From an uncultured Corynebacterium sp. (GTDB taxonomy: Bacteria > Actinomycetota > Actinomycetes > Mycobacteriales > Mycobacteriaceae): a stretch of DNA of 10,251 nt. Below are positions 1-6,129 of the stretch, one piece after another; the stretch's first letter is position 1; every line of letters starts with the position of its first letter. The DNA is taken from positions 1-10,251 of the forward strand of contig NZ_CABTZR010000075.1 of assembly GCF_902489365.1 (NCBI RefSeq), given 5' to 3'. A program made the translations under genes and the position numbers. Under the pieces are notes generated by a model. It was not told the origin of the DNA and ran no database searches. It saw only the letters and a program-made list of their open reading frames with translations.

Positions 1-146
1 ACGAGGGTCCACATGTGGCTCGTGTGGCACCCCCGGCCACCAGAGGAATACACTAAATCGCTCACGTGTTGTCTCTTGGGTGCTGCCGATGTGAGTAGCA
101 GCGCTGAAGACCCAAAATAGAAAAGTTGAAAGGTGTAGTCGGCCGA
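1..146 (+). other. Leader region upstream of the efflux gene
   Basis: No confident gene lies here. A frame opens with ATG at 13 behind GAGGG at 4-8 (counted loosely) and closes with TAG at 118-120, giving 35 codons. Its composition resembles no family I know. The stretch 76-115 can fold: TTGGGT (76-81) faces ACCCAA (110-115) and GCTGC (82-86) faces GCAGC (98-102), with seven unpaired bases on the right arm. A perfect palindrome CCACATGTGG sits at 9-18. TACACT at 49-54 has the TANANT form of a -10 box, but I see no convincing -35 box for it. The region probably holds the promoter and leader of the transporter gene. Confidence 0.4.
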
Positions 147-1547
147 ATGTCCGCTGAAATCCCTTCGAAGGTAATAACTACCCTCAGCATCCTGGTGCTG
201 GGAGCGATGGTCATGATCCTCAACGAGACCTCGCTCTCCGTCGCGCTACCGGCCATTATGGCGGACTATTCCATTCCTGCCACGAACGCCCAGTGGTTGT
301 TGACGGGATTCATGCTCACCATGGCAGTGGTTATCCCCACCACCGGCTTCCTCCTGGAACGGCTCACGACGCGTCAGATCTTCGTGACGTCCGCAGGACT
401 CTTCCTGGCCGGAACCGTGGTGGCGGCCCTCGCGCCGAGCTTCTTCGTCCTGCTGGTGGGCCGCGTCCTTCAAGCTGGCGGAACCGCTTTGATGATCCCT
501 ACTCTGATGACCGTGGCGATGACGCTTGTCCCACCGCAGCGCCGCGGCACGGTGATGGGCATCATCTCCGTGGTGATCTCCGTGGCCCCGGCTTTGGGGC
601 CCACCGTTGGCGGAGCGATTCTCAACCATTTTACCTGGCACGTCATCTTCTGGGCTATGGTCCCGCTCATCGCTCTCATCCTGCTTGCCGGGCTGTGGCG
701 GTTGAGTAACGTCGGTGAGAGTCGCGATACCCCGCTCGATGGCCTCTCCGTTATCCTTTCCGCCTTTGCGTTTGGCGGGTTGATCTATGGTTTGTCCTCG
801 ATGGAAAAGATGCTGCAGGGCGGCGCCTGGGTGGATATCGCCGTTACCGTGGTCGGCGTCATCGCGCTCGTCGTATTCATCCGTCGGCAGCGGCGCCTGG
901 CTCTTGAGGATCGCGCCCTGATGGATCTGCGGCCCTTCCGCGTGCGCAACTTCACCCTCGCGGTGATCATCCTCCTCCTGTCCTTTGGGCTCATGCTGGG
1001 AATGGTCACGGTTTTGCCCATTTACCTGCAAACGACCTTGGGTGCCACGGCTTTCGTTACCGGGCTGGCGGTAATGCCGGGCGGCATCCTCCAAGCCTTC
1101 CTTTCTCCGATTGTGGGCCGTCTCTTCGATTCCTACGGCCCGCGCCCGCTCATGATTCCTGGATCACTGCTCATGGTGGCCGGACTGTGGCTCATGGCCA
1201 CCTTGGGTGAGAACTCAGCTGTGTGGATGGTCGTGGGTATGCACGTGATCTTCTCCCTCGGCATGTGCTTGATGATGACGCCGCTGATGACTACGGCGCT
1301 GTCCTCGCTTCCGAAGAAGCTCTACTCGCACGGCTCGGCAATCATGAACACTTTCCAGCAGTTGGCGGGTGCGATGGGTACGGCGTTCCTCGTCGTCTTC
1401 CTTACCCGCGGCACCTTGGCGGGCGCTGCCGCTGGGTTAAGCCCGGCCGCGGCGACGGCACAGGGAACGCACTGGGCTTTCCTGTTTGCCGGTGTGGCCG
1501 GTATCGCCATTGCGGTGATAGCACCGCTGCTTAAGCGCGCGGACTAA
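147..1547 (+). CDS. DHA2-family MFS drug efflux transporter (LmrB/EmrB-like)
   Basis: This is a membrane antiporter expected to expel drugs or other toxic organic compounds using the proton gradient. The 466-residue protein shows 14 hydrophobic helices, the number typical of the DHA2 branch of the major facilitator superfamily. Visible motifs are the helix-1 signature ILNETSLSVALP, a motif A-like GFLLERLTTR at about residues 67-76, motif B RVLQAGG at about 106-112, and the antiporter motif C around GPTVGG at 151-156. The first charged position of helix 1 is NET rather than the more usual Asp-based form, which I associate with LmrB-type lincomycin exporters, so LmrB is the nearest named relative I would propose. 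I chose ATG at 147. An in-frame TTG at 126 would add seven residues, and an AAAGG element lies at 129-133, somewhat far from the ATG. The gene stands alone on its strand and converges on the pseudokinase gene with a nine-base gap. The substrate cannot be told from sequence. Confidence 0.9.
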   Translation: MSAEIPSKVITTLSILVLGAMVMILNETSLSVALPAIMADYSIPATNAQWLLTGFMLTMAVVIPTTGFLLERLTTRQIFVTSAGLFLAGTVVAALAPSFFVLLVGRVLQAGGTALMIPTLMTVAMTLVPPQRRGTVMGIISVVISVAPALGPTVGGAILNHFTWHVIFWAMVPLIALILLAGLWRLSNVGESRDTPLDGLSVILSAFAFGGLIYGLSSMEKMLQGGAWVDIAVTVVGVIALVVFIRRQRRLALEDRALMDLRPFRVRNFTLAVIILLLSFGLMLGMVTVLPIYLQTTLGATAFVTGLAVMPGGILQAFLSPIVGRLFDSYGPRPLMIPGSLLMVAGLWLMATLGENSAVWMVVGMHVIFSLGMCLMMTPLMTTALSSLPKKLYSHGSAIMNTFQQLAGAMGTAFLVVFLTRGTLAGAAAGLSPAAATAQGTHWAFLFAGVAGIAIAVIAPLLKRAD

Positions 1548-1568
1548 CTGCGTGGTTTAACACAGCGG
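1524..1568. terminator. Possible bidirectional terminator in overlapping gene ends
   Basis: The two convergent genes end within ten bases of each other, so a shared terminator must overlap coding sequence. An imperfect hairpin fits: CCGCTG (1524-1529) with CAGCGG (1563-1568), TTAA (1531-1534) with TTAA (1557-1560), and GCGC (1535-1538) with GCGT (1550-1553), around an 11-base loop. There is no clear T tract on either side, so this is a structural guess. Confidence 0.35.
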
Positions 1569-2798
1569 CAGGTTCAGGCGGATGTCTTCTGCGTCCTCGC
1601 CCCAGACGAGGACGGCGTCAGTGGAGTCCTCGGCGCTCATGTAGAACACCGGCTCGGAATCGGAAACGTCGTAGCTGTACACGGTGCAGCGCCCGTTGGA
1701 CAGTTCCTGCCCGCCTTGCGTAGGGCCAGCTGCCTCGCGCTGGGCGGCGTCCCCGTACCGCGCCACGGAGTAGCTCACGCCGTCACCAACGCACGTAATT
1801 TTGGCCTCCTGGCCGTTTTCCGGATCACGGGATTCGCAGGTGGCGCCGTTGAAGCCTTCGTCGCCGGGGCGGGAGCTGATGAGCCCGGGGTGGGCATCGG
1901 CAAGCGCCTGCTCTGAGTCGGACCACGCCGACCGCCCCAGGAAGAACCACAACAGGCCACCAATCAGGAGCAGGAGAAGAAGACCCACGCCCAAGCCCGC
2001 AAAAACCTTGCCTTTCGACTTCGAGGTGCGCGTGGTGGATGATACCTCCGCGGGGTCGGCAGCATAGCCAGGTTGGGGTTGCTGGGGTTGCCGCGGCCCG
2101 GCCCAGTCCGCCTGTGGGGCGGCGGTGTGCTGCGGAGCTGACTGCCACGAGGCCGCGCCCGCGCCCGGACTATCTGTGTTTGTGCTGCGCACGGCGTCGA
2201 TAACGGCGGCCGCTGAGGGGTAGGCGGCCGCAGCACGGAAGCCTGGGTAGGCCGCGGAGACGAGCTGGGCTAGGCGGTCAATGACCTCCTTCGCGGAGGC
2301 AGTGGGGGCGTCAGTAGCGGTGGCCGGGCCGACCGAGGCGAAGAAAGCGTTCGCGCGGTTATCGGTAAGGATGATGCGCCGCGGGTTGAGCGCACGGAGA
2401 GCGAAGCCAGCGCGGCCCTGCTGGATAAGGAAGTCCGTGGCGTCGGCCAAGGGGGCAAAGACGGCGAGAGCTTCCTCCTGGGAAAGGTGGTGGGCGCCGA
2501 TGCCCGAAGACGTGTACTTCGACAGCTGCTCGCCCGGCAGGCTCCGGCGTACAAAAAACTCCTGACCGTTGTTCATCGTGCCTGTGCCCACGACGGGTGC
2601 AATAGCGCTGTGCTGCAGCTGGCCAACGATTCCGGACTGGCGGAGCACGCCGCGGTGCTCTGGACCATAAATCTCTACGAGGAGTTCGTCCTGCGAGGGA
2701 TCTTCCACGAGAAACAGCGAGGAGCCCGCCCCTTGGTCCAAGACAGCCTTTTCGCGCAGCCGGTGCTGGGTAGTGAAAAATTCAGGAAGCGTAGTCAC
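1557..2798 (-). CDS. Membrane pseudokinase with four-cysteine ectodomain
   Basis: The N-terminal 205 residues follow the fold order of the neighbouring Ser/Thr kinase but lack its catalytic residues. The VAIK lysine position reads LVEIY (40-44), the HRDVKPAN loop reads LRALNPRRI (134-142), and the DFG position reads SVG (155-157). The activation segment and C-lobe are also shortened. A Pro/Gln/Ala-rich stretch (about 206-258) leads to a basic patch and one membrane helix (about 265-287). An extracytoplasmic domain follows, with Cys321, Cys336, Cys371 and the terminal Cys413. Its counterpart in the adjacent kinase has nearly identical cysteine spacing, so the two genes probably arose by duplication. 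The function is likely scaffolding, sensing or control of the kinase rather than phosphotransfer. I chose GTG at 2798, with AAGGA 11 bases upstream and a kinase-like start of the fold. The open frame extends to ATG at 2903, but those 35 residues do not look like protein. The gene lies 111 bases behind the kinase and may have its own promoter. Confidence 0.8.
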   Translation of the reverse strand: MTTLPEFFTTQHRLREKAVLDQGAGSSLFLVEDPSQDELLVEIYGPEHRGVLRQSGIVGQLQHSAIAPVVGTGTMNNGQEFFVRRSLPGEQLSKYTSSGIGAHHLSQEEALAVFAPLADATDFLIQQGRAGFALRALNPRRIILTDNRANAFFASVGPATATDAPTASAKEVIDRLAQLVSAAYPGFRAAAAYPSAAAVIDAVRSTNTDSPGAGAASWQSAPQHTAAPQADWAGPRQPQQPQPGYAADPAEVSSTTRTSKSKGKVFAGLGVGLLLLLLIGGLLWFFLGRSAWSDSEQALADAHPGLISSRPGDEGFNGATCESRDPENGQEAKITCVGDGVSYSVARYGDAAQREAAGPTQGGQELSNGRCTVYSYDVSDSEPVFYMSAEDSTDAVLVWGEDAEDIRLNLPLC

Positions 2799-2853
2799 GG
2801 TGAGAGAAATCCTTCGTGGAGGAGGTAGACGGTGAGGTATAAGAATCTTCCTC

Positions 2854-2875
2854 ATTCTAAAGGCGACACCGTGTC
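2854..2875 (-). promoter_or_regulatory. Candidate promoter and operator of the pseudokinase gene
   Basis: In the 111-base gap behind the kinase, the minus strand carries TAGAAT (2859-2854), a good TANANT -10 box about 55 bases before the GTG start. Directly upstream lies the palindrome GACAC-C-GTGTC (2865-2875), which would fall between the -10 and -35 boxes and could be a repressor site. No good -35 hexamer is seen at the right spacing, so confidence is low. The gene may simply be transcribed from the kinase promoter. Confidence 0.3.
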
Positions 2876-2909
2876 CATGGGCGTGACACAGCGCGCCCGC
2901 CACGGTGGG

Positions 2910-4418
2910 CTAACAGATGGGTAAGCTCAAACGGTCCTCGCGAGCGTGCGGACCAGCAAGAACGAGGGCAAAACGCGCAGAGACTCCCGAGGGGTATACT
3001 CCCCACGTTCCCGGCTGGTGGGGGATTTCCGCCGAGGTGATGCTGCACGCATCCTGGACCAAGACGTCGAGGCGGCGGGGCATGATGGAGTTGCGGTTGT
3101 CCTCCGTGCCAAAATCAGCTGCAACGAGCGTGAGGTCGTCGCCCTTGCACACGATTCGAGCTTGCTGCCCCGCTTCCGGCAGCGCGGGGCGGCAGTCGAG
3201 GTTGCGCCACGGAGCGCGGCCAGGGTGCTCCGGCAACAGCTGTGGAAATTGTTGGGCCAGAACTTCGTCGTGCTCGTCCCACCCCGCGCCGTACAGCGCT
3301 AGTCCGCCGGCGACTGCCAGACACAGCAACACCGCAGCAAGCACGCCCCCGAGGATGCTCAGGTGGCGGCGCCGCGGCTGCTGGGCGCGCTCGTGCTGGG
3401 CGCGCTCGTGCTGGGCGCGCTCGTGGTGGGGGCTGGCCGGTGGCGTGGCAGGGTCGGCGGCAGCATCCGGGGCTGCTGGGCGCGGCGCGGACGCCAGCTC
3501 ACTCAACTCCGCGAGCATTTCCGATGCGCTGGCGAAGCGCTGATGAGGATCCGGGTTCAGGGCGGTGGCGAAGAAAGCGTTGAGGGCGGGGGCGAGGGGA
3601 GCGTCGTCAGGCGCCAGATTATGAGCGGTCAACTGCGGTATCACGCGGCTGTGCGCCCACTGCTGGGGACTGGTGGCGCGGCGCAGATTAACCAGAGTGA
3701 GCATCTCCAGCGCGATGAGCGCGAGCGAGTAGCGGTCGCTGGCGGCGGTCGGCTGCGGTGGGTGCTTGACCAGCTGCGTGGGGTATAGCTCCGGCGCCAT
3801 GTAAGCATCCGTGCCCACGCGCAGGCCTTCGCGCGTCAAGCGCGTGGTGTCTTCGTTGATGGCGATGCCAAAGTCCGCCAGCATGACGGTACAACCCTCG
3901 CTGTCGCTGTGGACAGTGGGAGGAGACGCACTATCGGCGATGATGTTTGCGGGTTTGACGTCGCGGTGAATGACCGGCGAAGGCAGGGCCGCCAGGTAGT
4001 CCAAGGCCTGTGCGATGGGCGCGAGCAGCTGCACGGTTTCCTCCACCGTGAACTTGGAATTGTCCAAGATGCGCTGGTTGATGTGCGCCTCCAGGCTGGG
4101 GCCGCGCAGAAACTTCATAATGAAATAAGGCACGCCACCCGGGGTGATGTCGCCATCGTAGATAGGCACGATGGCCGGATGCTCGAGTGCCGCGACGGTG
4201 CGCATCTCCGCCATGAAGCGGCGGACCTCCTCATCATCCTCGGCCGCATGCTGTGCGATGACCTTGATGGCGACTTCGCGGTTCAAGCTTTCCTTGCGGG
4301 CGAAGACGATGGTGCCCATGCCACCCGCACCGATTTGGTGGAACTGCGAGTAGCCCTTGGCGCTGAGCTCGGGCTCAAGATCCAAAGGCAGACCGGAAGC
4401 GGTGGGCTGGCTGTTCAT
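2910..4418 (-). CDS. Transmembrane Ser/Thr protein kinase, receptor type
   Basis: This is a complete Hanks-type kinase of 502 residues. Visible motifs are the glycine loop GAGGMGTIV (30-38), VAIK with Lys52, the helix-C Glu71, HRDVKPAN with Asp153 and Asn158, DFG at 182-184, a Thr-containing activation loop (DTTRLT, about 190-195), GTDAYMAPE at 202-210, and SDRYSLA for subdomain IX. The catalytic set is intact. A juxtamembrane region with three HERAQ repeats (332-346) precedes RRRH and one membrane helix (about 353-375). The 126-residue extracytoplasmic part has Cys409, Cys424, Cys458 and the terminal Cys502. It shows no PASTA repeats, so it does not look like PknB. The domain order matches bacterial receptor kinases that autophosphorylate the activation loop and then modify cytoplasmic targets. 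The start is two bases after the lipoprotein stop with no obvious Shine-Dalgarno, which suggests translational coupling. The nearest relative among named kinases is not clear to me, so no symbol is given. Confidence 0.95.
   Translation of the reverse strand: MNSQPTASGLPLDLEPELSAKGYSQFHQIGAGGMGTIVFARKESLNREVAIKVIAQHAAEDDEEVRRFMAEMRTVAALEHPAIVPIYDGDITPGGVPYFIMKFLRGPSLEAHINQRILDNSKFTVEETVQLLAPIAQALDYLAALPSPVIHRDVKPANIIADSASPPTVHSDSEGCTVMLADFGIAINEDTTRLTREGLRVGTDAYMAPELYPTQLVKHPPQPTAASDRYSLALIALEMLTLVNLRRATSPQQWAHSRVIPQLTAHNLAPDDAPLAPALNAFFATALNPDPHQRFASASEMLAELSELASAPRPAAPDAAADPATPPASPHHERAQHERAQHERAQQPRRRHLSILGGVLAAVLLCLAVAGGLALYGAGWDEHDEVLAQQFPQLLPEHPGRAPWRNLDCRPALPEAGQQARIVCKGDDLTLVAADFGTEDNRNSIMPRRLDVLVQDACSITSAEIPHQPGTWGVYPSGVSARFALVLAGPHAREDRLSLPIC
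3381..3425 (-). repeat. Three perfect 15-bp tandem repeats in the kinase gene
   Basis: The plus-strand unit CTGGGCGCGCTCGTG occurs three times without a mismatch (3381-3395, 3396-3410, 3411-3425). On the coding strand each copy encodes HERAQ. The array lies in the linker between the kinase domain and the membrane helix. Identical copies at the DNA level point to recent expansion, and the copy number may differ between strains. Confidence 0.95.
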
Positions 4419-4420
4419 GG

Positions 4421-5086
4421 CTATGCGGCGACGATGATGGGCTGGTGAATGACAAAAGGTTCATAACCGGCCTGCCGGATGCTGATCTCTGCAACAAAGT
4501 CGCCGGGGTCGGTGAGCCGAGCAATCAGTGTGCATTCCCCGGACTCACAGTTCACGACGAAATCCTCTCCCTCCTTGAGGTGGGACGACTGGGGGTCGGC
4601 GAGAAGCGCCACCTGCCATTCGGCATTGTTATCCAGATCCGCCTCGTCCCCACTCAAGTTCGTGGCCTGCACGCTGAGGACAAGGGCACCCCCGGTGGCC
4701 CACTGCAGCACGCCGGTCGGGGCAGAGCCGCCGATGGCTCCGTCGTAGCGCCGGTTGTCCAGCTCAACGCGCAGGGTTTGGAAACCATAGGGCTCCACGC
4801 CTGAATAGGTGGCCACGATTTCGTTGACCACCCCTGGGCCCGCTTCCTTCTTCGTGAGCAGGTAGGTGCCGTCCTCCTGACGCAGGTGTGAAGTTTCGCT
4901 GGGTTCTGGGCTCTCGGAGTCGGTCCCCTCGACAGGAACGTCTTCGTGCTGGGACAGGGTGGTCTGGCCCGTGACCGTGAATTTGGGCGCATCCTCCGCG
5001 GTGTCCTTGTTCGGCGCGCACGCAGACAGCGCGAGGAGCGCTACGCCGAGTCCAGCTAGCGCGCGCGGAGAGACGGAGGCGAACAT
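4421..5086 (-). CDS. Lipoprotein preceding the kinase
   Basis: The 221-residue protein starts with a short basic n-region, a hydrophobic segment and the lipobox LSAC, so Cys23 should be lipidated and the protein anchored to the outer face of the membrane. A polar Thr/Ser/Glu-rich linker (about 24-75) follows. The rest (about 76-221) has alternating hydrophobic residues suggestive of a beta-sandwich, with NLSGDEADLDNNAEW and a close cysteine pair Cys180/Cys185. I do not recognise a named family. The ATG at 5086 has AAGGA 11 bases upstream. The stop at 4421 lies two bases before the kinase ATG, so the two are almost certainly co-transcribed. The lipoprotein may therefore bind the kinase or pseudokinase ectodomain, or a ligand for them. 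That role is inferred from gene order and location only. Confidence 0.85.
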   Translation of the reverse strand: MFASVSPRALAGLGVALLALSACAPNKDTAEDAPKFTVTGQTTLSQHEDVPVEGTDSESPEPSETSHLRQEDGTYLLTKKEAGPGVVNEIVATYSGVEPYGFQTLRVELDNRRYDGAIGGSAPTGVLQWATGGALVLSVQATNLSGDEADLDNNAEWQVALLADPQSSHLKEGEDFVVNCESGECTLIARLTDPGDFVAEISIRQAGYEPFVIHQPIIVAA

Positions 5087-5134
5087 TGGTTGTCAGATCC
5101 TTGCAGAGGGACAGATGAGGGATAGAAGGGGATA

Positions 5135-5162
5135 AAAATAGATAGGGGCCAGAATCAGACAA
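5135..5162 (-). promoter_or_regulatory. Candidate promoter of the lipoprotein-kinase genes
   Basis: In the 122-base gap between the FHA gene and the lipoprotein gene the minus strand carries TTGTCT (5162-5157) and TATTTT (5140-5135) with a 16-base spacer. Transcription would start near 5128 and leave about 40 bases before the ATG. The area is the most AT-rich part of the gap. It may add to read-through from the FHA gene, since no strong terminator lies between them. Confidence 0.35.
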
Positions 5163-5208
5163 AGAATAACAGCACCGGTGAGCGGCTTAAAACAATAATG
5201 CTGAATTG

Positions 5209-5895
5209 TTATGAAAGGTGCGCATAGTAGTGCGGGTGTGCGGCCGCGAATTGGGCGAGCACAATGCGCCACGAGATTTTCTGGCCCGGCTGGAACTGCG
5301 GAACACCGAGCTTTTGCAAGGTCTCCGCCAGCGTCTGAATCTTGCGCTCTACTTTCTTTTCCGTCCAGTCCAGGGCCTCTGCTAGCTCGCGCTGACTACT
5401 CACGACCACCCGTGGCTCCGCAGCGGGGTTGTCGAGGAGTGGCTGAGCGAGGGTCTTGAGCAGCAGGCACTGCTCCTCATTCGGCTCAAAGACGTGGGTG
5501 GTAAACGGTCCATCCGGTGGAAGGCTGGGCTGTGGGCTGCGCAGCGACTGCATGACGGTGAGCTCGCACTCGTAGCTCATGGTGGCAGTGGAGAAATAGA
5601 GTGTGGAAGTTCCCGGGTGCAGAACCTCAATACTGCCGGGGCTTATCAGGGTGCGGCCGAAGCCGCAGGCGGCGGGTGGCTGGATCGTAGCGGCGATGAA
5701 ACTGCCGATGTTCTTGATGAACCACTGTGAGCCATTGGACCACACCTGCAGGAACGTACGGTGCATGGCGGGATCATCGGAGGCCAGTAGGAAGTCCCCC
5801 TGGCGGCCAAGGGTGACGCTTTCGGAGACCTCGAGGAGGCGGGAGTGCCCAATCAGATCGTCGATAAGCAGGGTGCCGTGCTGTGCCTGTTGCAT
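5209..5895 (-). CDS. FHA-like protein with C-terminal helix-turn-helix
   Basis: The 228-residue protein has an N-terminal forkhead-associated-like domain (about 20-100). It shows the LGR pair (Gly30, Arg31), a central His45 in the region where FHA domains have Ser-x-x-His, and NIGSFIAAT (62-70) in place of the usual DLGSxNGT. FHA domains bind phosphothreonine. Here the arginine is kept, but the Ser-x-x-His and Asn-Gly parts are altered, so phosphopeptide binding is plausible rather than certain. The C-terminal third (about 137-215) looks like a winged helix: EEQCLLLKTL, then RELAEALDWTEKKVERKIQ (169-187), with an acidic-basic recognition-like helix. This order is the reverse of EmbR, where the DNA-binding part comes first. 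The protein may carry kinase output to transcription, or act as an adaptor. The start is ATG at 5895 with a strong AAGGAG nine bases upstream. It is the first gene of the kinase locus and is divergent from clpC. Confidence 0.8.
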   Translation of the reverse strand: MQQAQHGTLLIDDLIGHSRLLEVSESVTLGRQGDFLLASDDPAMHRTFLQVWSNGSQWFIKNIGSFIAATIQPPAACGFGRTLISPGSIEVLHPGTSTLYFSTATMSYECELTVMQSLRSPQPSLPPDGPFTTHVFEPNEEQCLLLKTLAQPLLDNPAAEPRVVVSSQRELAEALDWTEKKVERKIQTLAETLQKLGVPQFQPGQKISWRIVLAQFAAAHPHYYAHLS

Positions 5896-5945
5896 CGGGG
5901 GAGGCTCCTTCCCGCGGGGATGTAACCAGTGTTGACTGAAGAGTT

Positions 5946-5956
5946 ACTTTACTTTA
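5946..5956 (-). promoter_or_regulatory. Candidate -10 region of the FHA gene
   Basis: The minus strand reads TAAAGTAAAGT here, which is two overlapping TAAAGT hexamers of TANANT form (5956-5951 and 5951-5946). A start about seven bases on would leave a leader of roughly 45-50 bases with the AAGGAG site. The -35 region is GC-rich and poor, as is typical of a promoter that needs an activator. The ClgR-type site lies about 40 bases further upstream. Confidence 0.3.
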
Positions 5957-5996
5957 AGGCTTGCGCGCAGGCGCTTGGCGACGCCTCCCGCCACCT

Positions 5997-6013
5997 GTTC
6001 GCTACCGGCGTAC
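5997..6013. promoter_or_regulatory. Putative ClgR operator between FHA gene and clpC
   Basis: The sequence GTTCGC-TACCG-GCG (5997-6010) matches the GTTCGC-N5-GCG motif described for the Clp gene activator ClgR in Streptomyces, and it is close to the corynebacterial form CGC-N5-GCG. With the following TAC it forms the palindrome GTnCGC-N5-GCGnAC. ClgR is known to activate clpC and clpP genes in actinobacteria, including Corynebacterium glutamicum, so a site upstream of clpC is expected. Its position is about 97 bases upstream of the start predicted from TAGAGT, which is rather far, and about 61-66 bases upstream of the candidate FHA start. Confidence 0.7.
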
Positions 6014-6090
6014 AGTGGTTCTACCTGGGGAAACGTGGTTTCTGAGAAGGGGGGTGCGGAAATCACGAATGGAGTGTCCGCCCCGCGCGT

Positions 6091-6096
6091 TAGAGT
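6091..6096 (+). promoter_or_regulatory. Candidate clpC -10 box
   Basis: TAGAGT has the TANANT form of a housekeeping -10 box and lies 33 bases before the clpC ATG, giving a leader of about 27 bases that holds the AAAGG ribosome site (6116-6120). The matching -35 position (AATGGA) is poor. The upstream 5896-6090 stretch has no gene of its own. Confidence 0.4.
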
Positions 6097-6129
6097 GGAT
6101 GACACATTTACAGCGAAAGGTAAGAGGTA

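Noticed and set aside
1..60. The 3' end of a tRNA ending in CCACCA near position 40.
   Set aside because: There is no T-arm consensus and no acceptor stem partner in view.
246..1094. A 282-codon minus-strand frame within the efflux gene.
   Set aside because: It is very rich in His, Arg, Gly and Asp, typical of the reverse of hydrophobic codons, and has no support as a gene.
2799..2903. The 35-residue N-terminal extension of the pseudokinase from ATG at 2903.
   Set aside because: It has no family-like sequence, and it overlaps the candidate promoter and palindrome. The GTG at 2798 has a ribosome site and matches where the kinase fold begins.
2895..2910. A GCCCACC / GGCGGGC hairpin at the kinase stop codon as a terminator.
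   Set aside because: The stem has a mismatch and an impossibly tight loop, with no T run behind it.
5191..5210. A hairpin AACAAT / ATTGTT at the end of the FHA gene as a terminator.
   Set aside because: The stem is six mostly A-T pairs and overlaps the stop codon. TTTT follows, but it is too weak to call.
6058..6093. A stress sigma factor (SigH) promoter for clpC from GGAAAT and CGTTAG.
   Set aside because: The spacer of 24 bases is too long for the GGAAT-N16-19-GTT type, so the match is not credible.
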